Below are positions 1 to 6,061 of a stretch of 7,401 bases of DNA, piece after piece. The translations under genes were made by a program, and so were the position numbers. Within the stretch, counting starts at the first letter, position 1. Each line of letters starts with the position of its first letter. Under the pieces are notes generated by a model. The model was not told the origin of the DNA and made no database searches. It saw nothing but the letters and a program-made list of their open reading frames with translations. The stretch lies in the NCBI GenBank assembly GCA_025929455.1, contig JAICMB010000151.1, forward strand, positions 1 to 7,401. Reading direction: 5' to 3'. Source of the DNA: Bryobacteraceae bacterium (GTDB lineage: Bacteria; Acidobacteriota; Terriglobia; Bryobacterales; Bryobacteraceae).

Positions 1-486
1 AAGAACGATGCCGACGAGAAAGGAAACGAACTGTGCGACCGTCGCACCCCAGGTCCACTGGCCCAACCGACAAGATTTGCGACGACGCGGCCTGAAAAAT
101 CGCCGAATCCGCTTCGATTCCGCCATTGAACCACCTCGGCCCTTTGACACGGTTCTTGGTCTCTGCGAGAGCCTTTTTCTCCCGCAACCTTGCCGTCCGC
201 GCTGTCAAGTGAAAGTCAAACAGTCGCGTGCAACTCGCCGCGAGGCCCAGAAACGCCGCTAAGAGGAGGAAGAAGCCCCGGTTGCTGCCAGCGCTGAGAA
301 CTTGAGGTCGTGCTTCAAAATGCCTGTCGCAACGAAAGCAATCGATGCTGCCGTAAGTGTCAGTACCAAGTTTACGGCGTTCCCGAGTTGGGATGTGGCA
401 TGGCCCTGCCACCGTACATACGATTCATGGGCCGCTCTCGCTTCTTTCGTTCGAGCGACTGCCGTTGCAGCGTTTCCATGTGGCAT
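1..486 (-). pseudogene. Frameshifted three-helix membrane protein, runs off left edge
   Basis: I cannot name this protein; it resembles small bacterial membrane proteins of unknown function. From the ATG at 486-484 the frame runs through a polar segment (HESYVRWQGHATSQLGNAVN) into a first hydrophobic helix (LVLTLTAASIAFVATGIL) and stops at TAG 261-259. Continuity of protein character shows the true message changes frame. Near 298-303 it passes to the next frame, giving a second helix (GFFLLLAAFLGLAASCTRL) and a charged stretch (DFHLTARTARLREKK). Somewhere about 80-150 it returns to the original frame, giving LGQWTWGATVAQFVSFL and a third helix that continues past position 1. One lost base near 300 (for example one C of a CC pair in AAG-TTC-CTC-AGC) and a compensating change further on would explain it. 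A GGAGGTGA Shine-Dalgarno (507-500) lies 13 nt before the ATG. Either a real pseudogene or two sequencing indels. Confidence 0.6.
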
Positions 487-534
487 GGGCGGTATTATGT
501 CACCTCCGCGGCCCCGCTACAATGGCATCGCGCA
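487..534. promoter_or_regulatory. Divergent intergenic promoter region
   Basis: This 48-bp gap must hold the 5' signals of both flanking genes unless their promoters lie inside each other. On the minus strand TTGTAG (522-517), a 17-nt spacer and CATAAT (499-494) form a plausible sigma70-type promoter that would start transcription almost at the ATG at 486. The strong GGAGGTGA ribosome-binding sequence (507-500) would then lie upstream of the transcript start, so the two signals exclude each other. On the plus strand TACAAT (518-523) could be a -10 element for the flavoprotein gene, giving a leader of only a few bases; its -35 is poor. No Shine-Dalgarno is visible before the ATG at 535. Visual matches only. 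Confidence 0.3.
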
Positions 535-1452
535 ATGGATGGCAACTACGATGTCATCGTGGTCGGCGGCGGGCCGGCAGGGCTGAGCGCCGCGCTGGTG
601 CTGGGCCGGTCCTGCCGTAGCGTGCTGGTATGCGATGCCGGCGAGCCGCGGAACGAACGGTCGCGCGGACTGCACGGATACCTCACGCGCGACGGCATTC
701 TGCCGGCCGACTTTCTCAGCATCGGGCGCGAGCAACTCGCGCCGTATGGCGTCGACTTCATACCCGAGGGCGTTTCGCATGTCGCGCGCGATGCTGATGG
801 GTTCACGGTGACGCTGGCTTCCGGCGCTCGGCACAGCTCACGCAAGTTGCTGCTCGCGACTGGCGTGCGCGACCACGTGCCGGATATCCCGGGTTTCGCT
901 GAGATGTTCGGGCGCAGCATTCATCATTGCCCGTACTGCGACGGCTGGGAGTGGCGCGGCAAGGCGATGGCCGCTTACGGGAAGCGGTCCGCGGCGTTCG
1001 GGCTCGCGCTGTCATTGAAAACCTGGTCGCACGATGTCATGCTGCTGACCGGTGGCCCGGGATTGCTTAGCGCGGCGCAACGGCAGGAGTTGCAGCGCTT
1101 CGACATTTCGGTTCGCGAACGGCGGATTGCGCGACTCGAAGGCACGGACCACATGCTCGAACGCGTGGTCTTCGATAACGGCGAGTCGATCGCCCGCGAC
1201 GCGATCTTTCTAAACACCGGAGCGCAGCAGCAATGCACGATTGCCGCTGGGCTGGGCTGCGTTCTCACGCACAAAGGCGTCGTGAAGACCGGCAACCGGC
1301 AGGAGACCAACATACCCGGTCTGTACGTGGCGGGCGACGCGTCGAAAGATGTGCAGATGGTGATCGTGGCCGCTTCCGAGGGCGTCAAAGCGGCTCAGGC
1401 GATCAATGAGGAGATGCAGAGGGAAGAGCGGCACGCGCGGGCGATGGCATAG
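535..1452 (+). CDS. Thioredoxin-reductase-like FAD-dependent oxidoreductase
   Basis: Cytoplasmic flavoprotein of the low-molecular-weight thioredoxin reductase fold, 305 residues, a normal length. The FAD-binding dinucleotide motif is YDVIVVGGGPAGLSAA (5-20). The redox-active CxxC is HCPYCDGWEW (131-140, Cys132 and Cys135). The second FAD-contacting motif is GLYVAGDASKDVQMVIVAASEG (262-283). In the middle NAD(P)H domain the usual GGGxxA loop reads YGKRSAAFG (148-156), and the HRRxxxR element that selects NADPH in true TrxB is replaced by LLTGGPG (170-176). It may therefore use another electron donor, or work as a disulfide-forming thiol oxidase like the GliT/HlmI group, which also has CPxC-type centres. 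The frame stays open upstream to about 310, but homology begins exactly at the ATG at 535, so the longer start is rejected. It converges on the TPR gene with a 2-bp gap. The general family is firm; the substrate is unknown. Confidence 0.9.
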   Translation: MDGNYDVIVVGGGPAGLSAALVLGRSCRSVLVCDAGEPRNERSRGLHGYLTRDGILPADFLSIGREQLAPYGVDFIPEGVSHVARDADGFTVTLASGARHSSRKLLLATGVRDHVPDIPGFAEMFGRSIHHCPYCDGWEWRGKAMAAYGKRSAAFGLALSLKTWSHDVMLLTGGPGLLSAAQRQELQRFDISVRERRIARLEGTDHMLERVVFDNGESIARDAIFLNTGAQQQCTIAAGLGCVLTHKGVVKTGNRQETNIPGLYVAGDASKDVQMVIVAASEGVKAAQAINEEMQREERHARAMA

Positions 1453-1457
1453 GCCTA
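1450..1457. other. 8-bp palindrome TAGGCCTA carrying both convergent stop codons
   Basis: The flavoprotein gene ends with TAG at 1450-1452 and the opposing TPR gene ends with TAG read from 1457 to 1455. Together with the GC between them they form the perfect palindrome TAGGCCTA. There is no room for an intergenic terminator, so any termination signal for either gene must lie inside the coding sequence of the other. Confidence 0.9.
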
Positions 1458-1880
1458 CTTCTTAGCCATCACCTTCTTACGAATCGAGGCCGCGCCTTTG
1501 CCTTTGGGGTCCAGCTCCAGGTACTTGCGATAGGCGTCCCGCGCGGCATCCGTGTCAAGCAGCTTCTCTTCGGCTTCGCCCAGTTTACGGTATGCTTCGG
1601 CGAACTGCGGGTTCCAGCGGGTGGCCTCGCGATAGCGGCCCGCGGCGGCTTTGTAGCTGCCCTTCTTGTAGTAAAAGTCGCCGATGCGCACGTCGCGCTC
1701 GGCTTCGATAGGATTGAGGGTGTAGGTTTCGCGCGGCTTCAGATCTTCGTCTTCCTCGGGAGGCTCCGCTTCCTTCTGTTGCGCTTGCGGCTGTTGTGCG
1801 GGAGGCGGCGTGCGGGACTTTCCCTGCGCGAGGATGACGGCGGCGGTGAGCAGTAGAATCACTGAAAAACGCCGTGTCAC
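1455..1880 (-). CDS. Small exported TPR-repeat protein
   Basis: A 141-residue protein with an N-terminal signal peptide (TRR, then the hydrophobic FSVILLLTAAVILA, probable cleavage near AQG at 18-20). A proline/glutamine/acid-rich linker follows (about 21-50), then two tetratricopeptide repeats. The first is around 63-92 (GDFYYKKGSYKAAAGRYREA, ending WNPQ) and the second around 93-126 (AEAYRKLGEAEEKL, then AYRKYLELDP). The tail is lysine-rich. TPRs bind other proteins; with export, a scaffold role in the periplasm or envelope is likely, but no partner can be named. There is no lipobox cysteine. I chose the GTG at 1880 because the signal peptide begins there. The frame also allows an ATG at 1931, which would add 17 glycine/alanine-rich residues before the signal peptide and come within 27 bp of uvrC. 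The gene is divergent from uvrC. The general class is clear, the function unknown. Confidence 0.8.
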   Translation of the reverse strand: MTRRFSVILLLTAAVILAQGKSRTPPPAQQPQAQQKEAEPPEEDEDLKPRETYTLNPIEAERDVRIGDFYYKKGSYKAAAGRYREATRWNPQFAEAYRKLGEAEEKLLDTDAARDAYRKYLELDPKGKGAASIRKKVMAKK

Positions 1881-1886
1881 AATAAA

Positions 1887-1892
1887 AGTATA
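1887..1892 (-). promoter_or_regulatory. Candidate -10 box (TATACT) for a leaderless TPR transcript
   Basis: On the minus strand TATACT ends 6 nt before the GTG at 1880, so transcription would begin at or beside the start codon. It sits in a short AT-rich patch (about 1881-1893) in otherwise GC-rich DNA. A GGAGGAG run (1904-1898) lies upstream of it and would be too far from the GTG for a normal Shine-Dalgarno. No convincing -35 is seen. The same AT-rich patch could carry the uvrC promoter on the other strand. Confidence 0.3.
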
Positions 1893-1957
1893 GCCCTCTC
1901 CTCCGTGTCCGCCCGCTGCGCCCGCGTGCACCGGCGAGCCGCCTACGAAGTGCCAGC

Positions 1958-3772
1958 ATGGAACTCCGCGAGATAGTTGCGCAACTGCCCACCTTGCCCG
2001 GCGTGTACCTGTATAAGGACGAACACGGCACCGTCATTTACGTGGGCAAGGCGAAAAATCTGCGGAGCAGGGTGCGCAGCTATTTCAACGAAGACCGCTT
2101 GGCCGATACGAAAACCGGCAGTCTCATCGCGGAGGCGCGCGACGTCGAGTACATCCTGGTCGCGAACGAAAAGGAAGCGCTGGCGCTTGAGAACAACCTG
2201 ATCAAGCAGTGGAAGCCGCGTTTTAACGTGCTTCTTCGCGACGACAAAACCTATCCGTATATCAAGCTGACCAACGAGAAGTACCCGCGCGTTTACGTCA
2301 CGCGGCGGCTGTACAAGGACGGATCGACGTATTACGGGCCGTATTTTCCGGGTAATCTGGCATACCGGCTGGTGCATTTCATTCACCGGCATTTTAAGGT
2401 GCCTTCGTGCAAAGTGGACCTCAACCGCCGCCACACGCATCCATGCCTGCAGTACCACATACATCGCTGCCTGGGTCCGTGCGTCGAGGGACTCACGACG
2501 GACGAGGCCTACGCGCAGGCTGTGCGCAACGTGCGCTTGTTTCTCGAAGGGCGATTGAAAGACCTCGCGGACGATTTGCGCGTGCGTATGGAAACCGCCG
2601 CCGTCGATATGCGCTTCGAAGAGGCAGCGAGCCTGCGCGATCTGGTGTCTACGGTCGAGGAACTTGAAGACAAGCAGCGCATCGCCGCGGCCGAGGGCGA
2701 CAACACCGATATCTTTGCGTATTACGCCGAGCCGCCGCTGGTGGCCGTGAATCTGTTTCACCTGCGCAGCGGCAAGATCGTCGATCGCCGCGAATTCTTT
2801 TGGGAAGATCAGCCGGAGTTCGATCCGGCCGAGATGTTCCCTTCGCTCGCGATGCAGCTTTACATGGACCAGCAGTACATTCCGGGCAAGATTCACATGC
2901 CCGTGGAACTGGAGGAGCGCGAGGCGCTCGAGGAATTGCTGAGCGAGCGGCGCGGGCGTAAGGTGGAGATCCACACGCCTCAGCGCGGGCAGAAAAAAGC
3001 GCTGCTGTCGCTGGTGGAGACCAACGCGCGGCACAGTTTTTACCAGCGCTTCCGCGTGTTGAAACCGTCCTCGAAGGCGATTCAGGAAGCGCTGCAGGAC
3101 ACGCTCAACCTGGTGGAAGCGCCGCGCCGCATCGAGTGCTTCGACATCTCCCACATTCAGGGCACCGACAAGGTGGCCAGCATGGTGGTGTGGGAGGACG
3201 GGCGCATGAAGAAGGCGGACTACCGCAAGTTCATCATCCGCACGGTGGCGGGCAACGACGATTTCGCGTCCATGCGCGAGGTGGTGACGCGCCGCTATGC
3301 GCGGCTGCAGGAGGAAGGGAAACCGTTCCCCGGGTTGATTCTGATCGACGGCGGTTTGGGACAACTGCACGCCGCCGCCGAGGCGCTGGAAACCATCGGC
3401 GTTATCAATCCGCCGCTGGCATCGATTGCGAAACGCGAAGAGATTATCTACGTGCTCGGGCAGGAAGACGAGCCGGTGAAGCTCGATCGCTTCAATCCCG
3501 TACTGCACCTGGTGCAGACTGTGCGCGACGAGGCGCACCGTTTTGCCGTCACATTCCACCGTACGCGGCGCAATGCTTCGCGCCTGGTTTCGGAACTGGA
3601 GCACGTAGAGGGCGTCGGACCCAAGACAGTACAGAAACTACTGCGCGAATTCGGCAGCGCCGAACGCGTGAAAGCCGCGCCGGACGAGGAACTCACTAAA
3701 GCAGTCGGCCCTGCTGCCGCGCGCCGCATTCGGGCCCATTTCGCCGCGCAACAGCTTCAAGTTCTGCCATAA
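1958..3772 (+). CDS. uvrC: UvrABC system protein C (excinuclease ABC subunit C)
   Basis: UvrC makes the 3' and 5' incisions in nucleotide excision repair after UvrA and UvrB load at a lesion. The 604 residues are full length and every domain is present. The GIY-YIG nuclease for the 3' cut spans about 11-90 (GVYLYK at 15-20, IYVGKAKNLRSRV at 27-39, Glu78 in LENN). Four cysteines at 151, 163, 171 and 175 have the spacing of the UvrC iron-sulfur ligands. The UVR motif that binds UvrB is near 205-240 (DMRFEEAASLRDLV). The RNase-H-like domain for the 5' cut has Asp396 in CFDIS, Asp464 in LIDGG and His527 in DEAHRFA. Tandem helix-hairpin-helix motifs end the protein (HVEGVGPKTVQKLL, then AVGPAAARRI). 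The ATG at 1958 starts MELREIVAQLPTLPGVY, as expected for the family; no strong Shine-Dalgarno precedes it. It is divergent from the TPR gene and 52 bp upstream of the amidase gene. Confidence 0.98.
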   Translation: MELREIVAQLPTLPGVYLYKDEHGTVIYVGKAKNLRSRVRSYFNEDRLADTKTGSLIAEARDVEYILVANEKEALALENNLIKQWKPRFNVLLRDDKTYPYIKLTNEKYPRVYVTRRLYKDGSTYYGPYFPGNLAYRLVHFIHRHFKVPSCKVDLNRRHTHPCLQYHIHRCLGPCVEGLTTDEAYAQAVRNVRLFLEGRLKDLADDLRVRMETAAVDMRFEEAASLRDLVSTVEELEDKQRIAAAEGDNTDIFAYYAEPPLVAVNLFHLRSGKIVDRREFFWEDQPEFDPAEMFPSLAMQLYMDQQYIPGKIHMPVELEEREALEELLSERRGRKVEIHTPQRGQKKALLSLVETNARHSFYQRFRVLKPSSKAIQEALQDTLNLVEAPRRIECFDISHIQGTDKVASMVVWEDGRMKKADYRKFIIRTVAGNDDFASMREVVTRRYARLQEEGKPFPGLILIDGGLGQLHAAAEALETIGVINPPLASIAKREEIIYVLGQEDEPVKLDRFNPVLHLVQTVRDEAHRFAVTFHRTRRNASRLVSELEHVEGVGPKTVQKLLREFGSAERVKAAPDEELTKAVGPAAARRIRAHFAAQQLQVLP

Positions 3773-3808
3773 TTATCGAACCTAACCGGGCGGAGATGCG
3801 TACGTCCG

Positions 3809-3818
3809 AAGGAAGGAG
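3809..3818 (+). promoter_or_regulatory. Shine-Dalgarno of the amidase gene
   Basis: AAGGAAGGAG lies 6 nt before the ATG at 3825, which fixes that start. It is the best-placed ribosome-binding site in the window. No terminator hairpin is visible between the uvrC stop at 3772 and this site, so read-through from uvrC is possible. Confidence 0.75.
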
Positions 3819-3824
3819 ACACGT

Positions 3825-5084
3825 ATGCGCATTTTCGCAGCGGCGCTGTTCTGCGCCCTGCCGCTGGTTGCGGCCGACCTGAACGGCGTTTGGGAATTTT
3901 CCGTTTCCGCGCACGAATTTTCTGCCGCACAGCGCGTCAATCTCGCACAAGAAAACGGGCAGTACACGTTCACGATGTCCGGCAGTAAACTCACGGGCTC
4001 GCGGGACGGCGATTCGATTCGCTTCGACTGCACGGAAGGTCAGCGCAAATGCGGAGTGCTGCGCGGAACGGTGATTGGGAACAGCATCAGCGGCGGCGGC
4101 GAAATCGAAGGCATTCCGGCAAGTTGGTCCATGCGGAGACCGCTGCCACGTCCCGCGACGGCGCGCCGTTATGAGTTTACGCCGCGCACGTTCTACCGCC
4201 AGTTCGCGGCCGCGAAGGACCCTGCGCTACACATCTTCCCCGGCGATACCGTGCACACCTGGACTGTGGATGCGGGCGGCTACGATGCAAACGGCAAGCA
4301 CCTGGTCTTTGGAGGGAACCCGCTTACGGGGCCGTTTTACATTGAGGGCGCGATGCCCGGCGACAGCCTGACGGTGAAGTTCGTGCGCGTGCGCCTCAAC
4401 CGCGATACCGCGAGGAGCGGCGAGGGCGTGGTGGCCAGCGCGCTGAACCCGTATTACTTCCGAGACCAGCCGAAAGTGGACAAGTTCGATTCCGAATGGA
4501 AGCTGGATCGGGAGAACGGCGTCGCAATATTGAAGAACCCGACGGCGAAGCTGAAGAACTACAAAATTCCGCTGCGGCCAATGATCGGCTGCATCGGTGT
4601 CGCACCTCCTGGAAACGAAGCGATGCGCGCGGGCCGGCTGGGCTCGTGGGGCGGCAATCTCGATTACAACCAGATCGGTGAAGGTACGACCGTGTATCTC
4701 TCCGTCAACGTGCCGGGCGCGCTGCTATTCGTCGGCGATGGTCACGCGGCGCAGGGCGATGGCGAGTTAACGGGCGATGCGCTTGAAACGTCGATGGACG
4801 TGGAGTTCACCGTCGATCTGCAGCAGGGCAGACACGCCGGCGTGCCGCGTTTTGAAAACGCCGAGTACGTCATGATGAGCGGTGTCGGCAACTCGCTGCA
4901 CGATGCCCTGCAGACGGCCACGACGAGCATGTCCGAGTATTTGGCGCGACAGTATAAGCTCAATCCCGCGGAAGTGGCGATGGTGTTGGGTACGGCGCTG
5001 AAATACGATATCGCTGAAGTGGTGGATCCGTCCGTGCACGTAGTTGCGAAGCTGCCGCGAACGGCGCTCGCGGGATTACAGTAG
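3825..5084 (+). CDS. Exported acetamidase/formamidase family protein
   Basis: A 419-residue member of the FmdA/AmdA family, metal-dependent amidases that hydrolyse short amides such as formamide and acetamide to ammonia and the acid. The N-terminus is a signal peptide (MRIFAAALFCALPLVAA, cleavage about 17), so the enzyme should be periplasmic or secreted. Residues 18-105 form an extra beta-rich segment starting DLNGVWEFSV, with Cys69 and Cys76 that could pair as a disulfide. The catalytic domain follows from about 115: HIFPGDTVHTWTVDAGGYD (136-154), NPLTGPFYIEGAMPGDSLTV (165-184), PMIGCIGVAPP (252-262), GSWGGNLDYNQ (273-283) and GDGHAAQGDGELTGDALE (304-321). These carry the usual conserved Asp, His and Glu residues. 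The spacing of 52 bp from uvrC allows co-transcription, but no functional link is evident. The family is firm; the natural substrate is open, since many family members are known only by similarity. Confidence 0.92.
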   Translation: MRIFAAALFCALPLVAADLNGVWEFSVSAHEFSAAQRVNLAQENGQYTFTMSGSKLTGSRDGDSIRFDCTEGQRKCGVLRGTVIGNSISGGGEIEGIPASWSMRRPLPRPATARRYEFTPRTFYRQFAAAKDPALHIFPGDTVHTWTVDAGGYDANGKHLVFGGNPLTGPFYIEGAMPGDSLTVKFVRVRLNRDTARSGEGVVASALNPYYFRDQPKVDKFDSEWKLDRENGVAILKNPTAKLKNYKIPLRPMIGCIGVAPPGNEAMRAGRLGSWGGNLDYNQIGEGTTVYLSVNVPGALLFVGDGHAAQGDGELTGDALETSMDVEFTVDLQQGRHAGVPRFENAEYVMMSGVGNSLHDALQTATTSMSEYLARQYKLNPAEVAMVLGTALKYDIAEVVDPSVHVVAKLPRTALAGLQ

Positions 5085-5240
5085 TGGGGCGAAAGGGTCG
5101 CGGCATGCGGGTCTGAGTGGTCAACCGTGAGTCGCGTTCAGAACGCTGACAATACTGCCTACCCCACCTTCGTTTCATGAACTTGCGCGCGCGGCAGGCG
5201 GCGAGAAAGCCAGCAAGACTGGCCGCTTTACGGTGATACA
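5085..5240. other. Intergenic region between the amidase and DinB-fold genes
   Basis: No gene is evident in these 156 bp. They hold a 13-bp dyad (5134-5146) and a weak hairpin, GCCAG (5209-5213), loop CAAGA, CTGGC (5219-5223). That hairpin is followed by CGCTTTA rather than a T-run, so it is at best a poor terminator for the amidase gene. A GGTGA at 5232-5236 is the only ribosome-binding candidate for the next gene. No confident promoter is seen. Confidence 0.5.
5134..5146. repeat. Short dyad GCGTTC-A-GAACGC
   Basis: Two perfect 6-bp inverted arms are separated by one base. The spacer is too small for an RNA hairpin loop, so if functional it is more likely a binding site for a dimeric DNA-binding protein. 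It lies about 95 bp before the DinB-fold gene. A dyad this short can arise by chance, and no regulator is assigned. Confidence 0.3.
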
Positions 5241-5777
5241 TTGTCAAGCGTGACCAAGATACTGATTGCGGTGGTGGTGTTGGCGATACCCGCTTCGGGG
5301 CAGACGTGGCTGAAGGACGCGATGGTGAAGCATTGGAAGACCTCGGGGGAGTTTACGCTGGCGGTGGCTCGGGCGATGCCGGCTGAGAGCTATAACTTCC
5401 GGCCGAGTCCCGAGGAGATGAGTTTCGGGCACGTGATGGCGCACATTGCGGCGGCGAACATCGGGGCGTGTTCGGCGGCAAGCGGGCTGGCGCGGCCGGC
5501 GACTCCGTCGAAATTGGCCCCGCTGCTGCGCGACGTGAAGAGCGATGTGGATCGCGACACGGCCGTGCAGTTCTTGAGCGATTCGTTCGCGTTTTGTGAG
5601 CACGCGATTGATTCGATGCGGCCAGCGCAGTTTGAGGCGGAGGCGGGGCCGTCGAACCGGCGGATGACCGGGTTTGAGTGGTTATGGGCGTACTTCACGC
5701 ACACGGCGCATCATCGCGGGCAGGCGGAGGTCTACTTGCGGGTGAAGGGGATCAAGCCGCCGGAGTATAGGTTTTAA
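5241..5777 (+). CDS. Exported DinB-fold protein
   Basis: A 178-residue protein of the DinB/YfiT-like metalloenzyme superfamily, a four-helix bundle that binds a divalent metal through three histidines. Many members are thiol-S-transferases or have no known function. Visible signature: GHVMAHIAAANIG (63-74, His68) in the second helix and FTHTAHHRGQAEVYLRVKG (152-170) near the end, with His154 and His158 as the likely remaining ligands. It ends in GIKPPEYRF, a usual C-terminal close. The N-terminus (KILIAVVVLAIPASG, cleavage about 20) is a signal peptide, so it should act outside the cytoplasm, unlike Bacillus DinB or bacillithiol transferases. Start is TTG at 5241, 4 nt after GGTGA (5232-5236); GTG at 5250 is an alternative that keeps the signal peptide intact. 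The name refers to fold, not to SOS DNA polymerase IV. Substrate unknown. Confidence 0.85.
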   Translation: MSSVTKILIAVVVLAIPASGQTWLKDAMVKHWKTSGEFTLAVARAMPAESYNFRPSPEEMSFGHVMAHIAAANIGACSAASGLARPATPSKLAPLLRDVKSDVDRDTAVQFLSDSFAFCEHAIDSMRPAQFEAEAGPSNRRMTGFEWLWAYFTHTAHHRGQAEVYLRVKGIKPPEYRF

Positions 5778-5792
5778 GCGGGGAGGTGGCGG

Positions 5793-6061
5793 CTGGCTCG
5801 CAACGAGCTCATCCGGCGCATGGTCTTGAACGAGATCTGCGACGATTATGAGAACGTGGACCGGATCATTCTGCCGCACATCGGAGGAAGCTTGGATTCG
5901 AGGTTACACGGTCCGAGATTGTGGACGCGCTGGGTGGACTGGTCAATGATGGATTGGCGGAGGCGTAGCTGCTTTCGAGTGGGCCTGCCGAGAAACTTGA
6001 CGGAATGCCGCCGCTTGATGTTGTCGAGGAGAACGTAGGCGCCTGCCACGTTTATTCTGAT
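5793..6061 (+). pseudogene. Degraded small acidobacterial-type hypothetical gene
   Basis: Remnant of a gene for a protein of roughly 100-120 residues, function unknown. The first part reads LARNELIRRMVLNEICDDYE followed by NVDRIILPHIGG in the frame of 5793. The frame then changes near 5880-5890 and continues as KLGFEVTRSEIVDALGGLVN, DGLAEA, an in-frame TAG (5966-5968), then LLSSGPAEKLDGMPPLDVVE and EENVGACHVYSD. In the family as I recall it, a tyrosine sits where the TAG is (AYLLS), which one base change would produce. A GGGAGGTG (5781-5788) stands 4 nt before CTG at 5793, where an ATG would be expected, so the start is probably lost too. Protein-like character ends near 6061, inside the tail of the opposing Nudix gene. 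The two reading frames are seen directly; the family resemblance is from memory. Confidence 0.65.

Noticed and set aside
8..262. Plus-strand open frame of 84 codons at the left edge
   Set aside because: It is basic and low in hydrophobic structure, and it is the shadow of the minus-strand membrane-protein remnant, whose helices read much more like protein.
310..534. Upstream extension of the flavoprotein frame to an ATG at 310
   Set aside because: The extra 75 residues are unlike any oxidoreductase N-terminus and lie antisense to the membrane-protein gene; the FAD motif starts a few residues after the ATG at 535.
1585..2037. Minus-strand 150-codon frame overlapping the TPR gene and the uvrC start
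   Set aside because: Its Arg/Ser/Ala-rich composition is typical of a shifted frame; the TPR frame has a signal peptide and repeat motifs, and uvrC is firm.
1943..3604. Long open frame (553 codons) on the minus strand across uvrC
   Set aside because: It is fully antisense to a complete uvrC, is rich in His, Arg, Gln and Val in the manner of GC-rich shadow frames, and shows no recognisable domain.
5209..5229. Hairpin GCCAG-CAAGA-CTGGC as a rho-independent terminator
   Set aside because: The stem is only 5 bp and the following bases (CGCTTTA) are not a T-run, so it is too weak to call a terminator.
5820..6038. Plus-strand ORF of 72 codons read as an intact small gene
   Set aside because: Only its first part has protein-like character; the rest (Arg/Trp-rich) is out of frame with the continuing ancestral message, so it is part of the pseudogene.
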